64,000 nt of DNA from Aliisedimentitalea scapharcae (GCF_045277565.1 NZ_CP123584.1:310001-374000); one strand, 5' to 3'. Numbered from the stretch's first letter, positions 46,851 to 55,862 are shown. The notes: a model not told the origin generated them from the letters alone. Translations and numbers: made by a program.

Positions 46851-46868
46851 TTGTCATTGTATTGTCAT
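46851..46868 (+). promoter_or_regulatory. PHO-box-like direct repeat upstream of ade-amn
   Basis: TTGTCAT (46851-46857), a 4-base spacer TGTA, then TTGTCAT (46862-46868). This is the 7-4-7 layout of the PhoB box, whose half-site consensus is CTGTCAT. It lies 54 bases upstream of the ade start. E. coli amn is a known phosphate-starvation gene, which supports the reading. Confidence 0.6.
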
Positions 46869-46921
46869 CGCGCACCAGTAGCGGGGGTTGAACTCTGACG
46901 CACAATCATAACAATTGGTTC

Positions 46922-48739
46922 ATGGAACAGACGCATTTCCCGACATGGCCCGAAACCGCCCCGAAACTCATCTCTGTTGCTGCAGGTCGTGCCCCTGCGG
47001 ACACGGTCATTCGTGGTGGGATCTGGGTGAATGTGCACACGCGCGAGGTGCTGCCCGGGCATGACATTGCCATTGTCGCGGGGCGGATTGCCTGTGTGGT
47101 GCCGGATGCCACATATTGCACCGGGCCCGACACCCAGATCATCGAGGCCAATGGGCGGTACATGATTCCGGGGCTGTGTGATGCGCATATGCATATCGAA
47201 AGCGGTATGCTGACCCCGGCGGAATTTGCCCGCGCGGTCATCCCGCATGGCACCACCAGCATGTTCACCGACCCGCATGAGATCGCCAATGTCATGGGGT
47301 TGGAGGGCGTGCGGCTGATGCATGACGAGGCGCTGTTGCAACCGGTCAACATCTTTACCCAGATGCCATCCTGTGCGCCGTCGGCACCGGGATTGGAAAC
47401 CACAGGGCATGAGATTTCACCCGAAGACGTGGCCGAGGCGATGACCTGGCCCGGCATTGTCGGGTTGGGGGAAATGATGAATTTCCCCGGCGTTGCCAAC
47501 GCGGACCCCAAGATGCTGGCCGAAATCGCGGCGACCCAGAATGCCGGGAAAACCGTGGGTGGGCATTATGCGTCGCCCGATTTGGGGCCTGATTTTGCGG
47601 CCTATGTGGCCGGTGGCCCGGCGGATGACCACGAAGGCACCTGCGAGGCGGACGCCATTGCGCGGATGCGACAGGGGATGCGGTCGATGATCCGGTTGGG
47701 GTCGGCGTGGTACGATGTGGAAACCCAGATCACCGCGATCACCAAAAAGGGGCTGGATCCGCGCAACATGATCCTGTGCACCGATGATTGTCATTCCGGC
47801 ACGCTGGTCAATGACGGCCATATGAACCGGGTGGTGCGCCACGCGATCGACTGTGGCTGTGATCCGGTGGTGGCCTTGCAGATGGCGACGATCAACACCG
47901 CCACGCATTTCGGGTTGGAGCGGGAGATCGGATCGCTGACGCCGGGACGCCGGGCGGATGTGATCCTGACGTCGGATCTGCGCACGCTGCCGATCGAGGT
48001 GGTGGTTGCGCGCGGACAAGTGGTGGCCAAAAGTGGCTCTATTACGGTGGAATGTCCGCATTTGCAGTGGCCGGACCATGCGCGGGGCACCGTGCATCTG
48101 GGGCATGCGCTGAGCGATGCGGATTTCCGGATTGCGGCACCCGAGGGGGCCAATCAGGTGCGCGCCAATGTGATCGGTGTGGTCGAAAACCAGGCCCCGA
48201 CACGGGCGTTGCAGTTTGATCTGCCGGTGCGCAACGGGTTGGTCGAGACCGGGGAACTGTCCGGGGAGGCCGACGTTTGTCAGATCGCTTTGGTGGAGCG
48301 GCATCGCGCGACCGGGGGCGTGACCAATGCCTTTGTCTCTGGGTTTGGATACCAGGGCTGTATGGCGATGGCGTCAACCGTGGCGCATGACAGCCACCAT
48401 ATGATTGTGGTGGGGACCGACCGGGCGCAGATGGCGTTGGCGGCCAACCGATTGGCCGAGGTCGGCGGCGGTATCACCGTGTTCCGCGATGGTCAGGAAT
48501 TGGCGCTGGTCGAATTGCCGATTGCCGGGTTGATGTCGGACAGCCCCGCCACAGACGTCGCGGCCAAGGCGCAGGCGATGATGGAGGCCATGCAGGCCTG
48601 TGGCTGTCAATTGAACAATGCCTATATGCAGCATTCGCTGTTGGCGCTGGTCGTCATTCCAGAACTCAGGATTTCGGATCTGGGGTTGGTGGATGTGCGA
48701 TCTTTCACGAAAATCCCAGTATTAGAGCCTGTTTCATGA
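46922..48739 (+). CDS. ade: Adenine deaminase
   Basis: Deaminates adenine to hypoxanthine and ammonia in purine salvage. A 605-residue amidohydrolase-superfamily enzyme with metal ligands in IPGLCDAHMHIESG (His89, His91) and HGTTSMFTDPHEIANVMG. ILCTDDCHSGTLVNDGHMN and FVSGFGYQGCMAMASTVAHDSHHM are also typical of Ade. The ATG has no clear ribosome binding site. Its stop overlaps the amn start by 4 bases: Amn releases adenine from AMP and Ade deaminates it. Confidence 0.94.
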   Translation: MEQTHFPTWPETAPKLISVAAGRAPADTVIRGGIWVNVHTREVLPGHDIAIVAGRIACVVPDATYCTGPDTQIIEANGRYMIPGLCDAHMHIESGMLTPAEFARAVIPHGTTSMFTDPHEIANVMGLEGVRLMHDEALLQPVNIFTQMPSCAPSAPGLETTGHEISPEDVAEAMTWPGIVGLGEMMNFPGVANADPKMLAEIAATQNAGKTVGGHYASPDLGPDFAAYVAGGPADDHEGTCEADAIARMRQGMRSMIRLGSAWYDVETQITAITKKGLDPRNMILCTDDCHSGTLVNDGHMNRVVRHAIDCGCDPVVALQMATINTATHFGLEREIGSLTPGRRADVILTSDLRTLPIEVVVARGQVVAKSGSITVECPHLQWPDHARGTVHLGHALSDADFRIAAPEGANQVRANVIGVVENQAPTRALQFDLPVRNGLVETGELSGEADVCQIALVERHRATGGVTNAFVSGFGYQGCMAMASTVAHDSHHMIVVGTDRAQMALAANRLAEVGGGITVFRDGQELALVELPIAGLMSDSPATDVAAKAQAMMEAMQACGCQLNNAYMQHSLLALVVIPELRISDLGLVDVRSFTKIPVLEPVS

Positions 48740-50202
48740 TCAACCTGTGTCTGCCACCGGATCTTCCGGCCCCCGAAACCTTTACCGATGCCACGGCAGC
48801 GGTGGATCGGTTGGTGGAGCTGTATGAAAGCGCCACCGAATATCTGTGTACCGAATTTTCCCGCGCCATGGTCAAGGGCGCGCCGGATTGCCGGATCCGC
48901 GCCTATTACCCGGAAATTCGGGTCACAACATCCAGTTTTGCCCAGGTCGACACGCGGCTGAGCTATGGCCACGTGGTGTCGCCGGGCACCTATGCGACCA
49001 CCGTGACCCGACCCAGCCTGTTTCGGCACTATCTGACCCAGCAGATTGATCTGCTGATCTGCAATCACGGCCAGCCCGTCACCATTGGCCCGTCAAACAC
49101 GCCAATTCCGCTGCATTTTGCGGTTGCCTCGCAGCCCGGCCTGACCGTTCCCCAAGAGGGGGCGGCGGGGTTCACGTTGCGCGATGTGTTTGATGTGCCG
49201 GACCTGAGCACCACCAACGACGATATCGTCAATGGAACGGTCCAATCGGATAGCGCAACAGGGCCGCTGGCCTTGTTCACCGCCCAACGGATTGATTATT
49301 CGCTGGCCCGGCTGTCGCATTACACGGCAACCGAGCCCGAACATTTCCAGAACCATGTTCTGTTCACCAACTATCAGTTCTATGTGGCCGAATTCGAAGC
49401 CTATGCGCGGGGACAGCTGGCAGACCCGAAATCCGGCTACGTCAGCTTTGTTTCGACGGGGAATGTCGAAATTACAGATCCGGATATGGCGATTGCGCCG
49501 GTTGAGAAACAACCGCAAATGCCGACCTATCACCTGAAACGCGCCGATGGCAGCGGCATCACCCTAGTCAATATCGGGGTTGGCCCGTCAAACGCCAAAA
49601 CCGCGACGGACCATATTGCTGTGCTGCGGCCGCATGCCTGGTTGATGGTGGGCCATTGCGCGGGGCTGAGGAATACGCAGGCGCTGGGCGATTTCGTGCT
49701 GGCGCATGCCTATCTGCGCGAGGATCACGTGCTGGACGATGACCTGCCGGTGTGGACTCCGATCCCGGCGCTGGCCGAGATCCAGATCGCGTTGGAACAG
49801 GCCGTGGCCGAAGTGACCGAGCTGAAGGGGTATGACCTGAAGCGCATCATGCGGACCGGCACAGTCGCCACCATCGACAACCGCAACTGGGAGCTGCGCG
49901 ACCAATCCGGGCCGGTTCAGCGGCTGTCGCAATCGCGCGCCATTGCGTTGGATATGGAGAGCGCAACGATTGCGGCAAACGGGTATCGGTTCCGGGTGCC
50001 TTATGGCACGTTGCTGTGTGTCAGCGACAAACCGTTGCACGGGGAACTGAAGCTGCCGGGGATGGCGTCAGATTTTTATAAAACGCAGGTGGCACGCCAT
50101 TTGATGATTGGTATACGTGCTATGGAACAGTTGCGCGGTATGCCGCTGGAACGGTTGCACAGCCGGAAATTGCGTTCATTTGACGAGACCGCGTTCCTGT
50201 AA
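48736..50202 (+). CDS. amn: AMP nucleosidase
   Basis: Hydrolyses AMP to adenine and ribose-5-phosphate. The 488-residue length is that of the E. coli enzyme. An N-terminal Amn-specific domain (YYPEIRVTTSSFAQVDTRLSYG) is followed by a nucleoside-phosphorylase-like catalytic domain: NIGVGPSNAKTATDHIAVLRPHAWLMVGHCAGL, and ALDMESATIAANGYRFRVPYGTLLCVSDKP with the ribose-binding ME pair. It is coupled to ade by a 4-base overlap. Together they allow AMP-derived purine to be routed to hypoxanthine while recovering ribose phosphate. Confidence 0.95.
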   Translation: MINLCLPPDLPAPETFTDATAAVDRLVELYESATEYLCTEFSRAMVKGAPDCRIRAYYPEIRVTTSSFAQVDTRLSYGHVVSPGTYATTVTRPSLFRHYLTQQIDLLICNHGQPVTIGPSNTPIPLHFAVASQPGLTVPQEGAAGFTLRDVFDVPDLSTTNDDIVNGTVQSDSATGPLALFTAQRIDYSLARLSHYTATEPEHFQNHVLFTNYQFYVAEFEAYARGQLADPKSGYVSFVSTGNVEITDPDMAIAPVEKQPQMPTYHLKRADGSGITLVNIGVGPSNAKTATDHIAVLRPHAWLMVGHCAGLRNTQALGDFVLAHAYLREDHVLDDDLPVWTPIPALAEIQIALEQAVAEVTELKGYDLKRIMRTGTVATIDNRNWELRDQSGPVQRLSQSRAIALDMESATIAANGYRFRVPYGTLLCVSDKPLHGELKLPGMASDFYKTQVARHLMIGIRAMEQLRGMPLERLHSRKLRSFDETAFL

Positions 50203-50258
50203 CCCCACGGAAATTGCGATTTTCTGGTGGAAAAGGCGCGATTTTCCCTTGTTTTCTT

Positions 50259-50274
50259 ACACAATCCGTTGTGT
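50259..50274. promoter_or_regulatory. Palindrome in the HU promoter region
   Basis: ACACAA-TCCG-TTGTGT, a 6-bp inverted repeat in an AT-rich 140-base gap, 72 bases before the HU start. It is a candidate operator; no regulator is assigned. Confidence 0.35.
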
Positions 50275-50345
50275 TCATACACTACATACCGTTAAAGTTA
50301 CGCGATGAGGCCCCATAAGTCGGGCAGTCTTAAGGAGAAAAAAAG

Positions 50346-50633
50346 ATGGCCAAACCGATGACCAAGACCCAGCTCGTAGCTGCTCTGGCCGAGGAAATGG
50401 GCACTGACAAAAAAGCGGCTGGTGCCGCTCTGGATGCAATCAGCGCCCTGATTACCCGTGAAGTTGCAGGCGGCGGTGCCGTGACTCTGCCCAACATCGG
50501 CAAGATCTATTGCCGCGAGCGCCCCGAGCGTATGGTGCGCAACCCTGCCACTGGCGAACAGTTCAAGAAAGAAGCCGACAAAGTGGTCAAGATGACCATT
50601 GCCAAGGCTCTGAAAGACAGCGTCAACGGCTGA
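50346..50633 (+). CDS. HU-family DNA-binding protein
   Basis: A 95-residue histone-like nucleoid protein. The helical dimerisation part (MTKTQLVAALAEEMGTDKKAAGAALDAI) is followed by the beta-arm region (VTLPNIGKIYCRERPERMVRNPATGE) with the RNPATGE signature. The conserved Pro that intercalates into DNA lies in the R-N-P motif. An excellent AAGGAGAA site precedes the ATG and a terminator follows, so it is a single-gene unit. I cannot tell whether it is the main HU or an accessory HU-like protein. Confidence 0.94.
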   Translation: MAKPMTKTQLVAALAEEMGTDKKAAGAALDAISALITREVAGGGAVTLPNIGKIYCRERPERMVRNPATGEQFKKEADKVVKMTIAKALKDSVNG

Positions 50634-50657
50634 TAGAAACCAGGATTGGTTTTTTGG

Positions 50658-50685
50658 AAAGGGTCGCCTGTGGGTGACCCTTTTT
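50658..50685 (+). terminator. Rho-independent terminator of the HU gene
   Basis: AAAGGGTC (50658-50665) pairs with GACCCTTT (50676-50683), followed by T residues. It begins 25 bases after the stop. Confidence 0.9.
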
Positions 50686-50793
50686 GTTTGTGTGATGCCA
50701 CGTTCGAGTTTTGAACACGCGTTTGCCCCGTGCCCTGGGTTCAGGTTGGTGAGAGAAAAGCGGCGGGCGGTTTTGATCCGATACGCGGGATGC

Positions 50794-50831
50794 AAAAAGC
50801 CCCCCGGCGCAGGCGCGCGTCGGGGGGCTTT
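50794..50831 (-). terminator. Terminator of the polyamine-type ABC transporter operon
   Basis: An 11-bp stem AAAGCCCCCCG/CGGGGGGCTTT (50796-50806 with 50821-50831), with a GC-rich interior. On the minus strand it is followed by a T run, 23 bases after the last permease gene. Confidence 0.9.
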
Positions 50832-50853
50832 CAGGTTTGAGCTGATGCGATGA

Positions 50854-52131
50854 TCAGTTGTCTGTATCCGTCGACAACGTGCTGGGTGCAAACACATTGC
50901 CAAACCCGGAGTCGTTGGAAGGCGCTTTGGATTCTTCCTCTTCTTCGCCGGATTCGTCGGACTGTAGGGTATTGGGGGCAAACACACCGCCAAAGCCCGA
51001 GTTGTTGGATTTGGGCTGGGTGGTTGTGTCTTCCTGGGTTGTGCCCTCTTCCGCAGCCTTGGCGGCCGCTTCGGCAGCGCGGGCGGCGCGTTCTTCGCGC
51101 AGTTTCTGGATCCGCAGTTCTGTTTCCAGTTTTTTCTGTTCCTTGATGCTGGCCACGCATTGCGCCGGGCTGTGCACCATGGCGGTGCCGACCACGGTGA
51201 TCGACCCGATCACAAAGAGCACCAGCGCCATGGCCGCAGCATTGCCGGTCAGCAGACGAGGCAGGCGGAAGCCGGTGGAGACGTCTTTGACCGAGGCGCC
51301 TTTGCGCGCCAGTGCGGCCAGTTCCTTGCGTTTGATGTTGGCTTCGTTGAACAGCGCGGCAAAGATGGTCAGCACAACGATCATAAAGGCCAGGGCCGAA
51401 ATCGCAGGTGTGATGCCATAGCGGACCTTTTGTGCCAGTTCGATGGTCAGGGTCGGATATTCGCCAAAGGTGAAGGTGGTGGTGTTGTAGTTTTCGAATG
51501 ACGCCAGGAACGCCAGCACCGCCGCAGATGCGATCGCGGGCCGCATGAAGGGCATCAGGATCTTGCGGAAGGCCTGGGCATGGGTGGCGCCCAGATCCAG
51601 AGCCGCTTCGGTCAGGGCGATGTCATAGCGTTGCAGGCGCGCCACCAGCACCAACATGCAGTAGCTGGCGATAAAGGTGGATTGCCCGATGATGGTCAGG
51701 AACAGCCCGTTGGACAGGAAGCTGTCAGCCCCCAGCCCGAGAAAGCGGTTGACCCGGTCCCAGAACACCAGCGTCGAAATCCCCAGCACCACGCCCGGAA
51801 TCAGGATCGGGGCAATGATGATGGTGTAATAGGTCGCCCGCAGCTTTGGCCAGATCTGGGTCAGCATCAGCGCCCCGGCCAGCCCCATGGTCACCGACAG
51901 GATGACGGTGCCAAAGCCGACCAGGATCGAGTTTTTGATGCCGTTCAGTATGCGTTCGTCCTGAAACAGAGCCGAAAACCATTCAAACGTCAGGCATTCC
52001 CAGGGGGCCGCCCGCGGAAACCCGGGCGAGTTGAAGGCGGTGATCGACATGATCACCAATGGGCCCAGCAAATAGGCAAAGAAGAGCGCCAGATAGGCCC
52101 AGATCGAAAGGCGCAGGAAGGAATTTTTCAT
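50854..52131 (-). CDS. Polyamine-type ABC permease (PotC-like) with long C-terminal extension
   Basis: A 425-residue inner-membrane permease; PotC/PotI proteins are usually about 270. Residues 1-270 are the expected six-helix domain, with the EAA loop ALTEAALDLGATHAQAFRKILMP. Then come a linker, an additional hydrophobic helix (MALVLFVIGSITVVGTAMV, about 300-320) and a charged coiled-coil-like segment (KEQKKLETELRIQKLREERAARAAEAAAKAAEE). The acidic tail carries two copies of the motif N(N/D)SGFG(G/N)VFAP(N/S)TL. The start overlaps the PotB-like gene by 4 bases. The tail's role is unknown. It is read in frame without stops, and the C-terminal repeat argues against a chance extension. Confidence 0.9.
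   Translation of the reverse strand: MKNSFLRLSIWAYLALFFAYLLGPLVIMSITAFNSPGFPRAAPWECLTFEWFSALFQDERILNGIKNSILVGFGTVILSVTMGLAGALMLTQIWPKLRATYYTIIIAPILIPGVVLGISTLVFWDRVNRFLGLGADSFLSNGLFLTIIGQSTFIASYCMLVLVARLQRYDIALTEAALDLGATHAQAFRKILMPFMRPAIASAAVLAFLASFENYNTTTFTFGEYPTLTIELAQKVRYGITPAISALAFMIVVLTIFAALFNEANIKRKELAALARKGASVKDVSTGFRLPRLLTGNAAAMALVLFVIGSITVVGTAMVHSPAQCVASIKEQKKLETELRIQKLREERAARAAEAAAKAAEEGTTQEDTTTQPKSNNSGFGGVFAPNTLQSDESGEEEEESKAPSNDSGFGNVFAPSTLSTDTDN
50875..51006 (-). repeat. Two copies of a 14-residue motif in the permease tail
   Basis: Residues 376-389 (NNSGFGGVFAPNTL) and 406-419 (NDSGFGNVFAPSTL), separated by a Glu/Ser-rich spacer (SGEEEEESKAPS). The DNA copies differ at many third positions, so the peptide appears to be under selection. 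Confidence 0.8.
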
Positions 52132-53048
52132 TTGCCGATGTCCCCCATGTTCACCTTGAACAGGCGCATCACGGCCAGAACCAACAGGATACAGGTGACA
52201 AGCAGAACCACCGCATAGGCCGCGCCCTGGGGCCAGTTCGAATTGTCATTGAACCATTGATAGATGATCTGAGTGAACCACAGGGACGAAGGACCGCCCA
52301 GGATTTGTGGCGCAGCCAACGCGCCGGCCGATAGCATGAAGACCATGGTACAGCCCGAGCTGATCCCCGGTTTGGCATAGGGAATGACCACCCGCCAATG
52401 GATCCGCCACCAGGGTGCGCCCAGGTCGCGGGCGGCTTCGATCTGGTTGTGATCCAGGCTTTCGATGACGTTGTACATCGGAAAGATCATCAACAGGATA
52501 TAGGCATAGCCCAGCCCGGCATAGAGCGCGATGTCATTGCGGATAAAGTCGAACGGGGTGTCGAATACCCCCAACCCCACCAGTGCCGTGTTCAGCACGC
52601 CGGATTCGCCAAAGATGATGCGCAGGGCAAAGGCGCGCAGGATTTCATTGATCCAATAGGGAATGATCAGCATCAGCGCAAAAATGCGGATATGGTTGCC
52701 TTTGGTCTGACCCAGGTAATAGGCGATCGGATAGCACAGAATCAGGTTGAAGATGGTCACCAGCACCGCCGCAATCAAAGTGCGGTAGAACACGGTCAGA
52801 TCAACCGCATTGTAATCCTGGCTGCCACCTTCGGGGCCAAAGACCAGGTATTTGTAATTCTGCAGCGTATAGACGTCGTTGGGTCCGCCGATTTCCGGGG
52901 GCGGCAGGTTGGGACGGAAGGAAAAGTCGAGCATCGACAATTGAGGGAGGATGATCAGGCCAATGGTCCAGAACAGGACCAGACCCAGCATCACGGAACC
53001 CATCAATGTGCCGTTGCGATTGAAGAAGTCTTTCAAAAAGCGTGGCAT
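52128..53048 (-). CDS. Polyamine-type ABC permease (PotB-like)
   Basis: A 306-residue membrane permease with about six transmembrane helices. The first is at residues 14-36 and is followed by a periplasmic loop (SFRPNLPPPEIGGPNDVYTL). The EAA coupling motif reads NQIEAARDLGAPWWRIHWRVVIP. It forms the channel with the PotC-like partner. AGGGATCC precedes the ATG, which lies 11 bases after the ATPase gene. Substrate specificity is set by the binding protein; polyamines or related amines are likely. Confidence 0.91.
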   Translation of the reverse strand: MPRFLKDFFNRNGTLMGSVMLGLVLFWTIGLIILPQLSMLDFSFRPNLPPPEIGGPNDVYTLQNYKYLVFGPEGGSQDYNAVDLTVFYRTLIAAVLVTIFNLILCYPIAYYLGQTKGNHIRIFALMLIIPYWINEILRAFALRIIFGESGVLNTALVGLGVFDTPFDFIRNDIALYAGLGYAYILLMIFPMYNVIESLDHNQIEAARDLGAPWWRIHWRVVIPYAKPGISSGCTMVFMLSAGALAAPQILGGPSSLWFTQIIYQWFNDNSNWPQGAAYAVVLLVTCILLVLAVMRLFKVNMGDIGK

Positions 53049-53059
53049 GATCTGGATCC

Positions 53060-54172
53060 CTATTCCGCCGCCAGTTCGCCGGCGGGAACGACCACGGCGT
53101 TGTGGACTTCGTATTCCAGGGTCATTTTCTGACCGGTGTGATCGTCAAAGGATTGTCCCAGGTTCGGAATCGACACTTTCAGTTCCTTGCCGCCATCGCC
53201 CTGGCAGAAGATGTTGAAGCTGTTGCCTTCGAATTCTTCGTGTTTGACCTGGGCGGTGACGAAATGATCGCCCTGGGTGCCGGTGGGCGCGATGGACAGG
53301 GCTTCGGGGCGGATGAACAGCATGGCGTCGTCGCCCACATTCATCCTGCCCTGGTTGGCCGTGGTGATCCGGGCCATCAGGTCGCCCGAGCGGTTGGTGC
53401 GGATCAGGGCTTCGTTTCCGATGATCTTGGAGACTTTGCCGCGGAAGACGTTGTTTTCACCGACAAAGGAGGCGGCAAAGGCGGTCGAGGGATCGTTGTA
53501 GATGGTTTTGCCATTGCCGATCTGGTCGATCACGCCCGCGCGCATCACCGCCACATCATCGGACATGGTCAGAGCTTCGCCCTGATCGTGGGTGATGTAG
53601 ATAAAGGTGATGCCAACCCGTTTCTGGATTTCGCGCAGTTCGGTGCGCATGTGCTGGCGCAGCTTCAGGTCCAGCGCCGACAGCGGTTCATCCAGCAGCA
53701 GCACATCGGGTTCCGCACACAGCGCGCGGGCGATGGCCACCCGCTGACGCTGGCCACCGGACAGTTCGCTGGGCAGCTTGTCGCCCTGACCGGGCAGGGC
53801 GATCATGTCCAGCAGTTCGTCGGCCCGTTTGCGCCGTTCGCCAGCAGATGCGCCTTTGATTTCGAGCGAAAAGGTAATGTTTTCCCAGACCTTCATCAGT
53901 GGGAACAAGGCCAGGTTTTGAAAGATCAGCGCCGTGGGGCGTTTGTTTGGCCCGATCCCCGCCATGTTGCGCCCGCCGATCAGGACATTGCCTTCGGACG
54001 GTTCCAGGAACCCGGACACAGCGCGCAATATCGTGGTTTTGCCACAGCCCGATGGGCCCAGGAACGAAAAGAAATCGCCACCCTTGATATGAACATTGGC
54101 GTCACGCACAGCAACGAAATCGCCAAAGCGGATCCAAATATTTTCGAGATCAACGCCGACTCCAGCACTCAT
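53060..54172 (-). CDS. Polyamine-type ABC transporter ATPase (PotA-like)
   Basis: A 370-residue ATPase. Walker A is FLGPSGCGKTT, the signature LSGGQRQRVAIARAL, Walker B VLLLDEPLSALD and the H-loop THDQGEA. A C-terminal TOBE domain (about 280-365) is present, as in PotA and PotG. ATG 54172 is chosen for the GGGAG site 8 bases upstream; an in-frame start 7 codons earlier is possible. A hairpin separates it from the binding-protein gene. Confidence 0.93.
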   Translation of the reverse strand: MSAGVGVDLENIWIRFGDFVAVRDANVHIKGGDFFSFLGPSGCGKTTILRAVSGFLEPSEGNVLIGGRNMAGIGPNKRPTALIFQNLALFPLMKVWENITFSLEIKGASAGERRKRADELLDMIALPGQGDKLPSELSGGQRQRVAIARALCAEPDVLLLDEPLSALDLKLRQHMRTELREIQKRVGITFIYITHDQGEALTMSDDVAVMRAGVIDQIGNGKTIYNDPSTAFAASFVGENNVFRGKVSKIIGNEALIRTNRSGDLMARITTANQGRMNVGDDAMLFIRPEALSIAPTGTQGDHFVTAQVKHEEFEGNSFNIFCQGDGGKELKVSIPNLGQSFDDHTGQKMTLEYEVHNAVVVPAGELAAE

Positions 54173-54255
54173 CTGGCTACTCCCTGATGCCAAATTCCAC
54201 CGCGTCCAATTGGGCGCGTGATTTGGTCTTGGATTTGTTGTTATTGGTCGTGTGT

Positions 54256-54286
54256 CCGCGCCCCCAGAGCCGATCCGGGGACGCGG
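54256..54286 (-). other. Hairpin between the binding-protein and ATPase genes
   Basis: On the minus strand CCGCGTCCCC pairs with GGGGGCGCGG around an 11-base loop, 16 bases after the binding-protein stop. No T run follows. Such hairpins often protect the upstream message so that the binding protein is made in excess. Confidence 0.6.
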
Positions 54287-54302
54287 TGATCAGCGCCAGA
54301 AA

Positions 54303-55421
54303 TCAGGCGCTCTTGAACTTGTTGACGAATTCCGTCCGCACATCCGCATACCACGGTGCTTCGGCCGGCCAGGGGTTCAGATTGGCCAGGCTGTCGCCGG
54401 GATAGGCTTCGGCAAAGTTCTTCTTGTAGGTGTCCCCCGAGAAGGTATCGGCACCCAGAACTGGCGAATTGTAGCCATGGCTGTCGATCGCCTTGCCCGC
54501 CGGTTGCTTTTGGTAGGCATAATTGATGAAGGCATAGACCTGTTCGGTATTGGTCGCGCCAACCGGCATGGAAATGCCGTCAACCCAGGCCATCGCGCCT
54601 TCGACCGGTGCCTGATAATGCACCGGCTCACCGGCGGATTTCAGAGCCAGTGGCGGCCCGTCCCAGGTCTGGCCAACGACAACACCTTCGTTCAGCAGGC
54701 CGTTCTTTTGGGTGTCGGCATCGTTCCAGATCAGTTTGATCCGCGATTTGTAAGAGATGCACCAATCCGCGATCTGTCCCCAGACCTTGCGCATGGTGTC
54801 TTCGTCACCATAAGCCGCCCAGACCGATCCCGGTTCCATCTGACCCGAGGCCTCCATGTACAGACCCGCGCCCAGCATCATCGAATGCGCGCGCCCCATG
54901 GTTTTGCCGGCGTTTTCTTCGCTCCAGACATCGCCATACGACGGGGCATCCCCGGCGGGCAGCCATTTGTCAGTGCGATAGGCAATGCCTTCGGTGCCCC
55001 AGATATGCGGCAGCCAATGCGACCCCTGATCTGCAAAGTTCCAAGCAACCGTGCCGATCTTGGCCATCGCGGGGTTCACCGCGTCGATATTGACCTTGTT
55101 CATGTCAAAGGGCTGCAACAGTTCCAGCGGGCCCCACTGCAAGGACCGGTTGTTGGTGGGCGATACGATATCGAATCCCTGACCCTTGGTGGCTTTCATC
55201 TTGTTGATGATTTCTTCGTTCGACCCGATGCCGGTGTAATTCACCTTGATCCCGGTTTCGGCTTCGAACCCGGCGATGAATTCCGGTGGCAGGTAATCGG
55301 ACCACATCAGAATGTTGACTTCGCCGGACGAGGCAAGTGCGGATTTCGAATAAAGCGGTGCAGCCAGCGCCGCAGCCCCGGACATTTTCAGAATTGAACG
55401 ACGTGAGATTTGTGTTTTCAT
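54303..55421 (-). CDS. Polyamine-type periplasmic binding protein (PotD/PotF-like)
   Basis: A 372-residue exported solute-binding protein. The N-terminus ISRRSILKMSGAAALAAP is a twin-arginine-type signal. The mature protein begins near SSGEVNILMWSDYLPPEF, the usual PotD/PotF opening, and contains TGIKVNYTGIGSNEE, HIWGTEGIAYRTDKW and EGAMAWVDGISMPVGATN. It first binds the ligand, then delivers it to the permease pair encoded downstream. AAGGGGAA precedes the ATG. It is the first gene of the importer operon. Ligand: putrescine, spermidine or another amine; not resolvable by reading. Confidence 0.92.
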   Translation of the reverse strand: MKTQISRRSILKMSGAAALAAPLYSKSALASSGEVNILMWSDYLPPEFIAGFEAETGIKVNYTGIGSNEEIINKMKATKGQGFDIVSPTNNRSLQWGPLELLQPFDMNKVNIDAVNPAMAKIGTVAWNFADQGSHWLPHIWGTEGIAYRTDKWLPAGDAPSYGDVWSEENAGKTMGRAHSMMLGAGLYMEASGQMEPGSVWAAYGDEDTMRKVWGQIADWCISYKSRIKLIWNDADTQKNGLLNEGVVVGQTWDGPPLALKSAGEPVHYQAPVEGAMAWVDGISMPVGATNTEQVYAFINYAYQKQPAGKAIDSHGYNSPVLGADTFSGDTYKKNFAEAYPGDSLANLNPWPAEAPWYADVRTEFVNKFKSA

Positions 55422-55862
55422 AATATTCCCCTTGTTGGTTCTTTGTCGGCCTTATGTCTTGCCGATTTTGTGGAAACGTTTGGTTGATTGCTCCTTTGAC
55501 TTCTCCTGTGACAGGTCTCGGCGTTTATGAAACCAGGCGACTTCGCGGTCATGCCAGATCATTTTGACAGTTATGTAAACGAGACCAAGATCTCCAAATT
55601 TTCAGTTCCTTCCGAGACAGCCGGGCCTCAATTTTCAAAGCCTCTGAAATCGAGGGGCGGCCCCGACGTCCGTGAATACATGGAAACAGGAACTGGACCG
55701 CGGTCTGTCCTCTTTACGAAACGCCCAAGTCGGCCACTTGTCCAGACATTTATCGGGCTCCGTGGCGGGAGCTTTGTGTCGTTGTGTGGTTTTTTGGGCT
55801 TTTCTGGGTGTATTTTATGGGCGGTGCGGCTTGGTGCGCCGCCCTTTGATTTTGGGGGTGTT
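55422..55862. other. 441-base gap: importer promoter region and terminator of the upstream operon
   Basis: A 114-codon open frame exists on the plus strand (55527-55871), but it has no ribosome binding site, overlaps the ADH gene and looks non-coding. The part nearest 55421 should contain the importer promoter on the minus strand (AT-rich around 55560-55610). A hairpin at 55819-55844 would end the ADH operon. Nothing else is recognised. Confidence 0.55.
55819..55844 (-). terminator. Possible terminator after the iron ADH gene
   Basis: GGGCGG pairs with CCGCCC around GC-rich imperfect pairing, 19 bases after the ADH stop on the minus strand, followed by ATAAAATA rather than a pure T run. Confidence 0.5.
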
